Positions 12,992-25,900 of a stretch of 64,000 nt of DNA are shown piece by piece; position 1 is the stretch's first letter, and the number at the start of each line of letters is the position of its first letter. The notes under the pieces were generated by a model. That model worked only from the letters and a program-made list of their open reading frames with translations. It was not told the origin of the DNA and ran no database searches. The stretch is taken from the NCBI GenBank assembly GCA_037783415.1, contig JAZGTN010000015.1, forward strand, positions 4,103,001-4,167,000. The letters are read 5' to 3'. Made by a program: the position numbers and the translations under genes. This stretch comes from Leptasterias polaris (taxonomy: Eukaryota > Echinodermata > Asteroidea > Forcipulatida > Asteriidae).

Positions 12992-15900
12992 CTAATATGG
13001 ATGTTATGATTTATGGCATGATTTTTATCTAACTAGTGCACATGTTCAACTTTTAATTACAGTTGCAGAAAGTGCTTCAAAATACACATTACATTTGAAA
13101 GTGAATGAACAGGGGGCAAATAGAAGGTACTAAGAACTTGGGAAAAGCATGTCTGTCATTACAATCCCATCTCCTCTTACCAATTGTCCTTAACAATTGC
13201 AAAAACCCCACTTTTGTCAAACCTACATATTTACAGAGTATTCTTTTGAAATATTTCAACAAACCATGAAACGTGAATATTTAGCAAATGAACTTTACCA
13301 ATGAACACTGACACATTCGCAAGATTGATAATCCACAACATGACGAAACAAACATGTTTACATGTGTAGGCTTATCACTTGAATAATACAATTCTTTTTG
13401 TTCTTGTTTTATTTTACCTTACAACAACAATTTAGCACTTGCTTAGTTCCTTACAAAAATTAGTGCCTCTTCCAAGAAAAAGGGTTGTGTAAAAAATTCT
13501 CTAGAACTAACTGATGACATCATTTGACCTCTATATTTGTGTACCCAGAAGAGAGAAAACTGAAGCAAATAAAGGACACAAATTACAGACAAGACGAAAT
13601 TTGGTGGCACATGAAGACTAACTTAAGCTCTATAAAAACTGTTGCTTTTTGGAACAATAAAATTCCATTTCATGTATAAAGTTTTAAGTTTTAAAAAATT
13701 GGCTTCATAAAAGTTCAGGTTAATACAAATACATGTTTATTACAATTGATTTATGTGAAAATAAGTCACGATTTAGATACTTCATTTTATTATATGAAAC
13801 AGTTGTTTGTGGAACACAGATTAATTGCTGCATATGATGTGTTCAGGAAGGTGAAGAAGATGGCCCAGAAAGAAAAAAAATCATACACACTAAAAACCCA
13901 CGATGGCAATCCCCGCTGTGATAGACTGAAATTGGAGCGCGGTCTCCATTTTTGTCTGTGACCTTCTGTACTGGAAAACCGAAGCAGAAGTATGCCTGGC
14001 ATGAATGTGCTGTTGGGGTGCCTGCAACCAATTGATGCTTGATCAATAAAGCTGTAGTAATGAAGGGCATTGCCCAATGCATCGGTAAACACTAACCATA
14101 GCTGGTCTGGCCTCTCCCTTTTGCCATTTGCCTTGGCTACATCAGTGATTAATGAAAAGCGGCCATTTTGTCTGTTGATAATTTCTTTTTCTAACACACA
14201 AGGCAATCCCAAACCGAAGCCACTTCTATGGCGTTACACACCTGAATGCTGGGAAGGTTTTAGTAGTAAAACGGGACAATAGACAGGCAATTCCCAAAGC
14301 TTGCATTAGCACTGCTAGTAATTCTTCTGTTTGTTATCTGCAGGTTTGTGTGTATAGGATTTTTAATCTCCATGTCCTTTCATGACTGGCAATTAGCCTC
14401 ACTACTGTACCATGGCAAGTTTGTGCCCAGCAGGTTTTCAATCTGTAAGGATTTTCAGAGAGCACCAAGTAAACACACATGAGAGAATGGATGACAAATC
14501 CATTTGTAGGGCGAACTCAACAATGACATGTTCACTGTGACGTGTACTATACTTAGTGCTAAAAATAAGTTACAAAAAGGTAAAATACAATCACCTGCAA
14601 TCTTCGGACACTTTATAAAATGTAACTAACCAAAAAATTAAGACAACGCGTGTAAATCACAACCATATCCCAAACTGTCATCAAATATTTCAAGAAGGAA
14701 AAACGATCCCCTTGCCATTCATTACATGTAGTTTCTCTCCCCTTGCCCTACGTTTTCAATGAACAGGGTTGATTTTAGTACAAAAATACACACAGCTACT
14801 TCAAAAAAAAAAAATTATATCTGGTGTTCCTTAAGTAAATATTAACATAACAAGGTGAGGACAGCTGTTTCCATAAACCACAATGATAATGATAATATTC
14901 CTTGATTTTCATCACTGTGGTAGGTTTTCTGCATTGTCATGTACGTCCTATGTATTCAGAAACTTGTGGTTTCGTTCAGAAAAAAGGACCCAAGCAATTT
15001 CAACATGAACCCTCAGTAGTAGGTTGTGGTTTCAGATTTGTTTTCGTTTTTCCCCCCTTATCAAAAATATATTGTAATGTAGATTTAACAGTAAATGAAA
15101 AACCGCAATGAAAATCACCGGTTGACCTATTCATATTGAATGTGTGCCAAATACCAGCAAGTGAAGCAATGTCACAGCTAATTCATGATGGTTTACCATG
15201 GATTATCCCAGTTATTGGGGAAAGCTTCCGGTGTGAAAACCAGCTACAGAGTTGCTTTAGGCAACCAACAAATTCACAACCAAGTGTCTGATAATGGTTG
15301 CACAAATGCTAACAACTCTTTTCTAGTATTTTGTAAAAAAGCTATCTCTTTGTTTGAGAGTGGGTTAGTTTGATCAAATGCAAACTAAGACGGAGTTAGA
15401 AGAGAAACTGTGATTGGATAAGGGCATCACATGCCAGACTTGTAAATTTTGATGCATTATCCATGAACATTTTTAACAGTAATAATAATTTAAAAGCACT
15501 CTGTCTAACAATAACATAGCATTACTGAAAGCGCTAAATCAACCACCTTTTACTCAAAATCAATTGGTAATTTACTCAATGTCTTTTGGTACTTAGTCCC
15601 CAGTTCATAGTCAATGTAAACCCTTGAAATATTCTACCTGACATGCCTAAGTAAATTCACATTCTCTGGAAATAAATCTTACATACTTCTCAAATCCGAG
15701 CTTGCATTTTTGGGCAAATCTTATTACATTTAAGGTCCTGATATCTGACCCTGCAATAACAGCTTGTAATTTACTTTCACGGCCATCAGACTCGAGGACT
15801 CCTGCTTGAAGAGTCAAAAACACTGCCTTTCCATAAAGAGAACAGTGTTTTATGAAATAAACATCCAAAGGGGGGTATAGTTCTTCCAGATGACAATAAA

Positions 15901-17088
15901 GGTAATGGATGTTCATCCAAGTACGTAACTAATTCCTACTTACTAATACTAATTACTATCAACTGTTTTGAAACAGAAACATTTTCTTCTTACTCAAAAT
16001 AACTGTACTCTTTTACAAACAAAGTGTACGTTCAAAATAAAAAATGGTTTAAGATTAAGAAACATAGTACATGTACTTGCATCATAACTATCGATTCTAC
16101 AATCAACATGTACTGACTGTCACCTCGGGTCATTATACACATTGTTAATTATATTTCTGATCAAAGACTTGCACACTGTGGCTCTATGTAAAGTTTCATT
16201 TTCTAGACATTGCAAGTTATCAAAAGAAAACACAAGGAGTTGTTTCATTTAAAAACAAAAACACTTAAACTCAATTCAAGAGCTTGCAATTTCGGAGTGC
16301 AGTAATGTAGATTTTAAGAATCTCTGCAACTCCGTTATTTATTAGTAAAAGATAATTTTAACAGGCCTCCTCCTCCTGTACTGTATACAAAAACCTGAAG
16401 CTTAAATTTCATGCTTAAATTATTGTATCGAGGTCTACATTCCAATATTAATATTAGTTAACTGTTTTCTAAAGTTTCTTGTCTCCTCAAATTATAATTG
16501 AGCCATGGCAGGCTCAAATTTTTTCAAGAATAATGAATATGGACTCAAATATATACTAGACATTTTGTTAGGACATACATAGACCTAGTTGTCTCACAAA
16601 CTTGTCTATTGTGAATATGGAGCCAGTCAATCCACTCATTATTATTGATCAAGCATTAATTTCGACCACACGCGGAGCGGGCGCACGCAAGTGTACCGAC
16701 CGCAAAAATGTGCGCGGAATAACCGGCATGTTCGGTGTTTTCGTTCGTTGGAAAAACCAAGGACATCGCAAAAAAACACTTTAATTGTACAACCCAATGA
16801 ACACAAATATCGTGGGGTCTCCCCAAACACAGTTGTCATCATGTCCTGGTTTGAACAAAGAGTGATTACATGAAGGAAATCGTGAGGGTGAAAATGTAGA
16901 TCGCGGTGTTTCAGACTTACCGTGCATTCTTCATTAGTCACATCCTTGTTACCACCATTATCCAAAACGGCGCGTATCACTCCGGACCGCCAACCCCACT
17001 CGGCGATTTTGCCAATTTTTAGCTTTCCCGGAACGTTGACGCAGAGGAATCGCTTGCCAACAAGTTCCTCGCGATATTCTATTCCCAT
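12827..17088 (-). CDS. KDM3: KDM3/JMJD1-type histone H3K9 demethylase, N-terminal part (at least three exons)
   Basis: KDM3 proteins are nuclear JmjC demethylases of histone H3 lysine 9. Only the N-terminal Tudor-like part is visible here; the zinc-finger and JmjC exons would lie to the left and none is seen. Exon 1 is the strong evidence: its first 40 codons carry ELVGKRFLCV and, later, WGWRSGVIRAV, a pattern characteristic of the start of JMJD1C and KDM3A. Exon 2 (15928-15683) follows in the correct phase. A third exon (12991-12827) resembles the second Tudor-like unit. One exon between exon 2 and that unit is expected but was not found. The gene runs away from the REEP gene. Confidence is high that this is a KDM3-family start, and moderate for the downstream exons. 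Confidence 0.75.
12992..15682 (-). other. KDM3 intronic region with one expected but unseen exon
   Basis: From the family layout, a short exon covering the linker before the second Tudor-like unit should lie here, beginning in phase 0 and ending in phase 1. I could not find it. A minus-strand open stretch at about 14224-14020 (ITDVAKANG, then QLWLVFTD) looks protein-like, but its splice phases do not fit. Confidence 0.4.
14020..14224 (-). other. Unassigned open stretch in the KDM3 region
   Basis: A minus-strand frame reads VLEKEIINRQNGRF, then ITDVAKANGKRERP and QLWLVFTDALG. It looks protein-like but has no family match I can name, and its possible acceptor (CCATAG) gives a phase that does not follow KDM3 exon 2. 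Confidence 0.2.
15683..15928 (-). CDS. KDM3: KDM3 probable coding exon 2
   Basis: This is an open stretch of 82 codons between an AG acceptor (15930-15929) and a good donor, TAT|GTAAGA (15682). It starts and ends in phase 0, matching exon 1. The translation has alternating hydrophobic residues typical of beta strands (AVFLTLQAGV) and ends with VIRFAQKCKLGF. The spacing of that ending recalls the VEFLxDxxLxF segment that follows the first Tudor-like unit in KDM3 proteins. The polypyrimidine tract before the acceptor is weak. The assignment rests on phase, position and modest similarity; an alternative is a chance ORF. Confidence 0.5.
15929..16920 (-). other. KDM3 intron 1
   Basis: A GT-AG intron of about 1 kb between the first two exons. 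CpG density is raised at 16660-16740, just downstream of exon 1 in gene orientation, as expected near an active promoter. No repeat was recognised in it. Confidence 0.5.
16921..17088 (-). CDS. KDM3: KDM3 coding exon 1
   Basis: The exon has 56 codons from ATG (17088-17086) to ACG (16923-16921), then a strong donor, ACG|GTAAGTC. It ends in phase 0. Key residues are LVGKRFLCV at about positions 10-18 and the basic-aromatic stretch AEWGWRSGVIRAV at about 29-41. Together these form the first strands of the N-terminal Tudor-like domain of the KDM3 family. Translation past 16921 in this frame runs on into intron sequence that shows no family similarity, which supports the donor. I chose this start because the family begins only a few residues before the LVGKRF motif. 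Confidence 0.82.
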
Positions 17089-18518
17089 AATGTACTGGTC
17101 ACCTCACATTTCTGTCCAAAATGGCGAAAATGTATACAATTTTGTACAGACGGTCCTGACACGAACGTAGGTTGCCTGCAGGAGTTTCCATTCAATGCAT
17201 GTGTGTGTAGTGTGTTGTGTAGTAGTGCGCATGAATATTAACTCAATGAGATTTGGCCCTACGAGGTCAAAAGGTGAAGGTGCACCAACTTCTGTTTTGA
17301 AAATGCAATCGTGGTTTTCTTCACAGAAAAGTAGTACATTGTGAATTCAATTCGCCCGCTTGTATGATGTCATCGTAGCATATTAACATTTTCATTCGAC
17401 CAGAAGGCCGGGTACTGCTGGCAAGCGTGTTGTTATGTACAACAAATATACATAAAAATACAAAATGAAGAAACGAACGAGCCCAATGTGGGGGTTTTTT
17501 AGGTAAAAGAAGAAAAAACGATACTGAGCGCAAGTGATGAATCCGGGCTTTATTTTAATTCTGTAAATACACTTGACGATGGTCTTAAATTGTCAGTATT
17601 ATGCTACAAATCTTTTACTATTTTTAATCGTTTGTATTAAAAAGGGAAAAGTAAATGTGCCGTATGGTTTACATTATAAAAGTAAGCCCTGTTTTGTTGT
17701 AAAATAGGCCTATAAGTCATCTCTAAAAGTTATATTTCACAAAATTCAAGGATGAAACTAGAATCTCCTTTGTCAAAATTGTTATTGATGCACGTGCACA
17801 GTCGATAAATTATCAACCTTGGACAGCACAGATGCAAGGCAAGCATTCTTGAGCGAAATGAATTCATCTCTTTATATACGTTGAATTGTTTCCTTGTCAT
17901 TTCAAACAAACATGATTTTCATGAAATTTGTAAATTCTCAAAATTCACTTTTTTATCCCGTTGCTTGCGAATGTATTTTGATGCCACAGGTAAGAACTGG
18001 TTGGTGGACTGTAGTGTTAGGCCACATAACGATGTGAGATGGCTCATAGGTAGGGACCACGCAAGTGTGAATATGGGTCAATGTTGTGTAGGTGCAGAAC
18101 AGAAAGGGAGGGGATATCATCAGGGTTCGACGTTACGGAAACGCACCCCTAATTTACACACATCGTAAGAACAATTTCTGAAAATGAAACAACAACAAAG
18201 AACGTGTGATCGAGTTTGACTTTTCCCGACGGCGGACACGGGGTGTATACTATTGTAGGTTGATTCCAAAGAACCAATAACCTCTCACAGGAGGTTACTA
18301 CCCTAGCTAATTAAAATGAAGACGTGCGTGCTTACGAATCTGTATATTGTTATTACGTTATCGAGCGTTAATACACTGTGGCACAGCGAGGGCGGTCGGG
18401 TCCCCGCCTCGACAAGAACAGTTATCTGTATTGAAAAATAGGGGTATATACATGTATGATGTATATTGAGAAAAATGTTGCTGCTGTTGATATCGATGTT
18501 GTATGTGTAGTTATTGAT

Positions 18519-18800
18519 GTTGTTGTTGTTGTTGTCGTTGTTGTTTTTGTTGTTGTTGTTGTTGTTTTTTTGTTATTTTTTGCTGTTTTTTATATTTAAT
18601 TTTTATTCATGTTATGCTGTTGTTGTTGTTGTTGTTTCTGCTGTTGCTGCTGTTGTTGGTGGTTGTGGTGGTGTTGTTGTTTTGTTGTTTTTGTTGCTGC
18701 TGCTGTTTGTTTGTTTGTTTGTTTGTTTGCTCTTGTTGCTGCTGTTTGTTTGTTGGTTTGCTTTTGTTTTTGTTTGTTCTGTGTTCCTTTTTTATGTGGT
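18519..18800. repeat. GTT/GCT-rich low-complexity tract
   Basis: Imperfect (GTT)n with GCT interruptions, then (TTTG)n. It creates long Leu/Cys- or Gln-rich open frames that are not genes. Confidence 0.95.
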
Positions 18801-21466
18801 GGGGTGTTGGCGCATTTGCTTATAAGTTGTTTTAGCAAGATTTGTTTTGAACAGATTGTTATTTGTCTATTAGAAGATGTTGACTGGTTAGAAACTTTAT
18901 ATTATTTAGAAAGTTTGTTTATTTGATTAAATTTAACAAACAATTAAATATCTTTGGTGTCATTTGTTTGAGAATAATTAAGCACATATCACTCCTACTC
19001 ACAAGCACATTTTTTAAGTTTTAAATATTTGAAAACGGGATGAAGTAAGCCCCTCATTATTTTTGCGAAGATTAAAGTTTTGATATTGAATTTAAAAAGT
19101 ACCGTCATGTCCGTTTAAAAAAAAATCAGGACAATCAGTGTCAGCTCCATCTTTATATAAAGTGAAATAGCCTTTAAATTGAAAACACCGCAATTTGCTT
19201 GCTGTCTTTTGCAACTTTCATATACCCGCCACGCATATACATGGCAGAAGACCTTGTTAATGTTTATTACTATTTTTATTTGTTATTTTGGGGGCTTAAT
19301 AATTGTTCCGATTTTGAAACCTTAAAAACCTTCTTCAAGTGCCGTCCTTATACATCGAGGGCTGGCAGCAGGCAATATTAACCTATTTTGAAAATCGGTC
19401 AAAAACACTTATGGTCACGATCTGTTTGAAAGGCGAACCCAAAAGGCATAATCAATATAGAGATCTGCGAAGTGACCTTACGCATCATCAACCTTCCACT
19501 TTTTGATGAAAGTACGGAGGCTCAGAATGGCTGTATTATATTTATAATAGATGTATATAACATCGTTGTGCTTGCTATTTATGCAGAGACAGGGTGTGGC
19601 ATGCGACTTGACTTGTACTTGTCTTTGTGTTTTTTGATCCGTAACGGTTTGTTGTCAGTGTGACCGCTTTTTGCGTATTCTGAACAGTTCCTGTTTGTGA
19701 TTTAATTATATGGAGAATTGTAAAGACTTCACCCATCACCCACAAGCGCTGTGGGAAAGCCTACATTGATCAATACACAAGTCCTCTGATCAAGACACGT
19801 TGTCCTTGCTGAAAACACATTTAGGGGCCTACCCCCTAAACGGTAGCAAACAAAAGACAAATACGTGAGCAGAGAAAGCATATAATACTATTACTAATAG
19901 TCCGCGGTGGGTTTACTCTTCAAGACAATAGAGTTTGTGTTGGGCAAAACAAGAGGCAATTTACAGACAACAAGTTTGATTTTAATTCAAGTTATTAAAA
20001 GACACTTTGCAATCATGACAAGTGCACTTAAAGTTCAAATTTCCAAGAACTTTTACGATCTTATCTGAGTATAAATGTTAAAACATACTCAGCTTATCTT
20101 TACAACATGTTGGTATTCCCTCGAAAAAGAGGGAACAAAAGTTTATTTTGCTAGGCGGGATTTTCTTTTTGCACGCACGTGTGCTTGACTCTTAGTCTTC
20201 GTATGTTGTAAACAGTTCCTTGATTGGCTGCCCAGAGTGTGACAAGATTTTACACTCAAGATAACATTTTAAACAAATGTGAACAAAAACAAAACATGAA
20301 AAACATAATTACTGCAAAAATAATATTATCGTGTATTTATAGTGGATCGCTTTTTCATACAACCTCTGTTCCCTGTGTCGATTATGTTTACAGTAACTTT
20401 CAACTTCCCGCATTAACGGTGCTATCTGTAAGCTTTCCCAAGAGTTATAACTCAAAGATCAGAATTGAACTTTACAATAATTATATTAATTGACCGATGA
20501 CCTACTAGTACTAACCGCCTATGCAGCTCCCTGTAATTGTCGTGTGCTCTTCAACGTACCACGATCGTCCAATTAGAGTGGTACGCGCGTGCGCCTATTG
20601 GCTTTGATTTCAATCATTTGAGCCGCGACTGGGTCAAAGGTATGACAATTTGAGGCTGCAAACTATGCCACGAGATGACGTCTTTATTATAAACGTGGTG
20701 TACGTTATTACATATATAGGTTTGTATTTATTGAAAAAATTGTAAAAATTGCTCTAAACGGAGACTAGGGATCTGACAGCAAAAAGCTGATAGTTCCCAG
20801 TCAGTTCCCAGAACTTTAGCACCATTTTTTGTCATCGTAAATTTATATGCCGTTTTGGCAGGTGACCTATTCTGCTAAGCGATTTGTTTTCGTTACTTAG
20901 CAATTTCTTTGTCTTTATTTTGGAGGTGCAACAGTTTTATAAAAATTGTGACCAGGTAACAAGTTTCGTTAACTTGCCATATTCAGGTATTGGGGAGAAA
21001 ATATCTTGGTGGGCGGCCATCTTGCCTCCCCCACCCGTCCCTCTTATTCACCCTATAAAATTAAACCAGATAGAGTCTTTAATTATGAAATAATGAAGAC
21101 AACCATCATTGTTACACTGGGCAGGGAATGTGAAAGCCAATCATTTTTGACTTTGCAAGACAGAAAAAAATTCCCCAAATAAAGAGAAAAACCTTTAAAT
21201 GTTTTTAACTGTTTTTTATCTATAACTATTTTTGTCGACATTGTTAACTCTTACAAGAAAATAATGTGTTTTGTATGGAAAAACTCTTCACATAATATTT
21301 GAAACAATAAATACCTACTGACAAAATGTCTGATGTGAAAACTGTGAGAAGATGGAGAAGAAAACAAGAGCCACATAGAAAATGTTGCCATCAGATGCGT
21401 TTGAACAGCGCCCTCTCATTTTAAAACAATATTTGTCTGTCAAATATTTTACGGCACCTACTTATA

Positions 21467-21480
21467 GCGCCCTCTGTTGA
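21467..21480 (-). promoter_or_regulatory. CTCF-like motif, minus orientation
   Basis: Read on the minus strand, TCAACAGAGGGCGC matches 12 of 14 core positions. A weaker match lies on the same strand at 21408-21421. Both face away from the plus-oriented motif at 22590. Confidence 0.35.
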
Positions 21481-22559
21481 GTGTTGCAAAAATTCAGTTA
21501 GGAAATTTTAATCATTGAATTTCAATTAATCTTTCTAATGTTGTAATCATGAACAATATATTTGTATATTGCTTAACTAAAGCACGTGAACAGCACCCGC
21601 AGCATCATTAACATTCAGAAGTGCATAGCCGAAATAATTGATGTTGTTTTTTCCTAGGACAAAATTAATCTGGATGCTCTTTCAAAAGCTAAAAAACACC
21701 CAAAAACAAAACAGACTCATGAAACAATCTTTGAGGCTGATAAACATGACATAATTTTAAGTTGTTACTATCACTCATCATTGATTTATTTTGTTTGATT
21801 TAGTACCTTATAAAGGCCTGTAACTTTCCAGAATCTCAAACCTCAATTTTTAAATCAAAATCAAAAGTTTTGGGTCAAAATAGCCCAAAATTGTAAAATA
21901 GTAAAACATATAATAATAATAATAACATAACTAAACCCCACTGCTACTATTTTTTTCAAACATCAGATTAATCAAAATTTATAGCATCTTATTTCAATGA
22001 AATTTTCCACTATGAACATGGAAATACAGTGTGTTTTTATATGTGGACATGCAATGTTTTGTTTTAGGAAAAATGAATAAACACGGACGGATCAGGGTAA
22101 GGGGCACATTGGCGTTTTCTCCTTTGTGAAGGGCACCGCTATTAGGAAAATGGATACTATTTCAAGGGGCACCAAGGCAATGACCAATGGCACGGAAGCA
22201 ATTGCATTCGTTGCCTCCGTGAAGCATCATAGATGCACATTAACTCTCTGTACATTAATTTAGTGTGCCTCTGTGTGGCATTGTTTTGGTTATCAATATC
22301 ACGATAAAAAAAAATTAAAAAAATTTCAATTAGTGGTTTCAAGTTAATTGTTGCTTGGAAAAAAATGGGAAACGGCACATGGGGCAGTTTTGGCTCTACA
22401 TCATAAAACATTAACTAAAGACTGTGCACGTGATCTTAAAGAGTCTATGATGAGTGCCAGTCCTCCTGTCTTAGTTAATAAAAAGTAAAATCTTCCAACT
22501 TTAGAAGGATTCAAATGTTGCCTGGAACTTTGTTCCCATCCCGGACCCCCTTAAGAGAA

Positions 22560-22895
22560 AAACAAAAATGATTTCTCTTTCCCATCCAGCCAACAGAGGG
22601 CGCAGTCTAACACGCTACAGAGTGAAGTTTGCGGCCGCCGTGTGCGTGCATTATGCATTGATGAATGGGAAATGCAACTGTTGTTATGACGTGACATGAC
22701 ACGTTGACACAACCGTTTTCGATCTTCCAAAACACAGCTGACTGTGGGGGTTACTCACTGTTTGGGTTTGAAAAAGTCACCATCTATTTGCCGTTCTTCC
22801 AACCGTCCTGATCGAAATTTCTCGCCCGTGATTTAGATCTTCGAGAGAGAGTTATATGCCAGCGATCTAGTGATAGATCGAGGGGGTTGGCAGCC
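22560..22895 (+). promoter_or_regulatory. REEP 5' UTR and proximal promoter region
   Basis: This stretch, richer in CpG than its surroundings, precedes the REEP ATG. It contains GCGGCCGCC at about 22631, a TGACGTGAC element near 22687 that fits a CREB/ATF half-site, and a CTCF-like motif at 22590-22603. A transcription start cannot be fixed from sequence alone. Confidence 0.45.
22590..22603 (+). promoter_or_regulatory. CTCF-like motif upstream of REEP
   Basis: CCAACAGAGGGCGC matches 13 of 14 positions of the core CCASYAGRKGGCRS. It lies about 300 bp upstream of the REEP start codon, in plus orientation. Confidence 0.4.
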
Positions 22896-22927
22896 ATGGT
22901 TTCTTACATCATATCGCGTGTGGTTGT
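22896..22927 (+). CDS. REEP: REEP coding exon 1
   Basis: Encodes the first ten residues and two bases of the eleventh codon (Val). The donor is GT|GTGAGT. REEP proteins begin with MVS and a short hydrophobic stretch that enters the membrane. The ATG lies in GCAGCCATGG, close to the ideal animal start context. Confidence 0.9.
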
Positions 22928-25900
22928 GTGAGTTGATTTCAGTGTTCTTAATCTTAGTTTCTAATGAATCTGATTACGAATGATGATAACATGTGTACAT
23001 GTATACATGTAGTTTAGACAGGCAGTGTATACTTACTTTTCATTCAAAATCAGGAAACCGTTGCACCATCATCAGTGGATCGTGGTCATCAGCGGACGTT
23101 GTATTTATGATCCTGTGAATGCTTGGTTTTTTGGGTTGTATACAACTATAGTTTTGTAAAGCTCTGGCTCTATGCTCTGTGACCATGGAGGAAGGACCTC
23201 CATCCATGCTCTGACTAAACTCCCTTAAAAATAAATGAGGAAAAAGAGCACATTTTCACAAATTTTATGACCAATCTTTATTCTAAAACAAATCATTGTG
23301 TATACTTTAAAGATCATCTCAATTCTCATGTTATTATTATTTATAATTTTTATATCATGCACAATAGTCAATTATTATATTAAACAAGTGAAAAGGTGGC
23401 GTTGTATTCAACATTCCTGTGTTCAAAAGGAACATAATTTTATGGCCCACTAAATACCCTCGTTTAGTTGCTGAAGTGAAAGGCGTTGATGAGTACCAGC
23501 ATAGATAGATAGATAGATAGATAATGTTGCTGTTGCTTTGCGAATGATTGTTTAAAAGTCATTTCTTTTCGTAATCTTAACAACTCAGATTTAAGCTTGA
23601 TGGGTAGGCCTACTGTTGAAACTCAAATTGTGATGTGCACTGCCGTGGTAGTCCAGTGTTTGTTATGGAGTATCTCATGACATTAGGGAATTACAAAACC
23701 GTAGTCTTAAAAAACAAAGAATAAGCACTCGGCCTAAACTACATGTACATCCACCTCCCAACCACATTTTGGATTTTGTAACACAGATTTTTTGTTTTGA
23801 ATATGTTTTTAAAGGGTAGATAAATAATGGACATTTTCCAAAAATCCAAACACGGTTGCAGATTTCCCCCCCCCCCCCCATATAATTGTTTTTAAGTCAC
23901 AGATTGTGTCCTGTGCTATATGTGCGTGTAGTTGCGATGATGGTAACTTTTCGGTCCCTGGCCAGAGAGTTATGAATTTCGTCAATAGACCTTATGCATT
24001 GACGTCATCAAGCCGTCATCTTAGAGGTAAACTGATGATGAAACAATGGAAATGCGCTAATTTGTACGCGCGGCGCACAGGACTGGCCAATGAACATCTT
24101 CCTTTTGACCTCTAGGCGAGGGCGCCCTACTCAAATGACGTCATGCGCATAAGGTCTATAGTTGCAATTTCAGATGTTTCTGTCAGCATAGTGTGCAAAT
24201 GCCCGATTTTCACCATTAATTTTAACACAAACTATTACATGGAAAACTAGTTTGAACCAAACTAGACCATTAATAGAATACCTCATGATCATGTAAATAT
24301 TTTGATAACAAGAAAAAAGAAAAACTTTCTGGATAGTATAGCAACTATGTACTTCCAGGCTGTCATTTTGAACCTATAATTAAAACTGTTGCCTGACAAT
24401 TGTTGCCAATCAACACTTAGTGACTCATTGATGAAAACAGGACATGACAGAAATTCTTGTCCGGTATTTATGTTTGTTTACATACTACAAGTGTCATTGG
24501 ACAAACAGTGGACACACTGATCATAATCTGATCATACAGGTCTGATTTGGACTTGTCCTTGACCCACTCATCAACAACAGATGCTCAAAAGATCACACCT
24601 TTCATTGTTTGGATGTGGAGGATTTTCACTTCTTGATCAAAACACGCTCATTTTCATACTTTGAATATCTCTTTGAAAATTTCCAATTAACAGCATTGAA
24701 ATACTCAGTGGAGGGCTGGCCAGTGGTCAGGATTCTTTCAAAACTGTGGGGCATTCTTGGCCACAATTTCAAGGGATGTTTGGCTGAAGTGCGCTGAATT
24801 GAAACAGGGTCTTCGGAATGATTCTAAGTTGCGTGTTTTTCCTTATTTTAGAAGCCCTACTGCGATCTGGAGCATTCTATACGGTTTTCTCTTAATGTTT
24901 TTTTGTGAAACTGCCGTATTGTTTTTTTACATTTATTTTTGTTAGCGTATCAGCCAAAGTTTGCGCGTATCGGCGCACAATTCGGGCATATTGGATCGAT
25001 GCACTAGCTTGTGCTTGGGGAGAAACCCGAGTGCCCTCCCTGTAAGTTTAATAGCACGGGTAGGAACTTCACAACTGAGCTAAGTCCAACCATTGTCCAG
25101 TGATATTCACCCAGCAACCAAATTGTACCTCAAGTGTACAATGTTTTACTACTGTATCTACTGGGGCCACCATCACACTAGTTGGATGGCCTATAATTAA
25201 TACACTGAAGTATAAGTTAATGTAGCAACTACAGAGAAAACAAGTTAAAAAGTTCATTGTAGAAAAATGTTTTTGTCATCTTGGATTTCTGGGTTCGATT
25301 TCACAAAGCACTAAGGGCTGTATTATGATGAGTTGTCAGTACAGGACCTGTGATCATTTGATTTACTGACAATGCCACTATCATACTTAGGTCTTTGATT
25401 GGATTATTGGATTTTGTGGCTTGACTGCCAAAATGTCTCGTTAACCAACATACAAAATGTACTTCAAGCCATTTGGATATTATTACAGGTGAACTGAGTA
25501 TCATATTAAATACACAGATCTGGTTGAATGAGTCCAAACTTTTCAGTTGAATGATGTCTCTTGATGGAAGTGTGTGCAGTAGGAGCTGTAGGAGCGAGTG
25601 GTCATTGTGTGTCTGTTTTGTGGTTTTGTACTCAAGGTCTGTGGTTCAGTTTGGGTCAAAGTTATTACACAGTGATAACAATACCAATTTTGGGTTGGCC
25701 TTCTGTAAAAAAGGTAGGGCAGGGTTTTTTGCAATAGAAGAAAAAAAAATACAGCGATTCAGTCCCGTAGTGCGTAATCCTACAATTGTCCACGGTTATT
25801 TCTTTAGAAACAAACTGAATTCTGTGTATATTTGGTATGCGGTAAGCCGTAACACCATGTGTATGTACTTGCTAGGTAGATCTTGTTCTTTGAGAACTTG

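Larger units (their letters stand above)
17089..22895. promoter_or_regulatory. Divergent intergenic region between KDM3 and REEP
   Basis: This stretch of 5.8 kb separates the two start codons and must hold both 5' UTRs and promoters. It contains a GTT/GCT-rich low-complexity tract (18519-18800) and a CpG-rich patch with inverted GTACCAC/GTGGTAC near 20556-20590. CTCF-like motifs lie at 21408, 21467 and 22590, and a TGACGTGAC half-CRE near 22687. No TATA box could be assigned with confidence. Confidence 0.6.

Noticed and set aside
18514..18926. Long Leu/Cys-rich and Gln-rich open frames on both strands
   Set aside because: They are by-products of the imperfect (GTT)n/(TTTG)n tract; all frames stay open because the repeat lacks stops.
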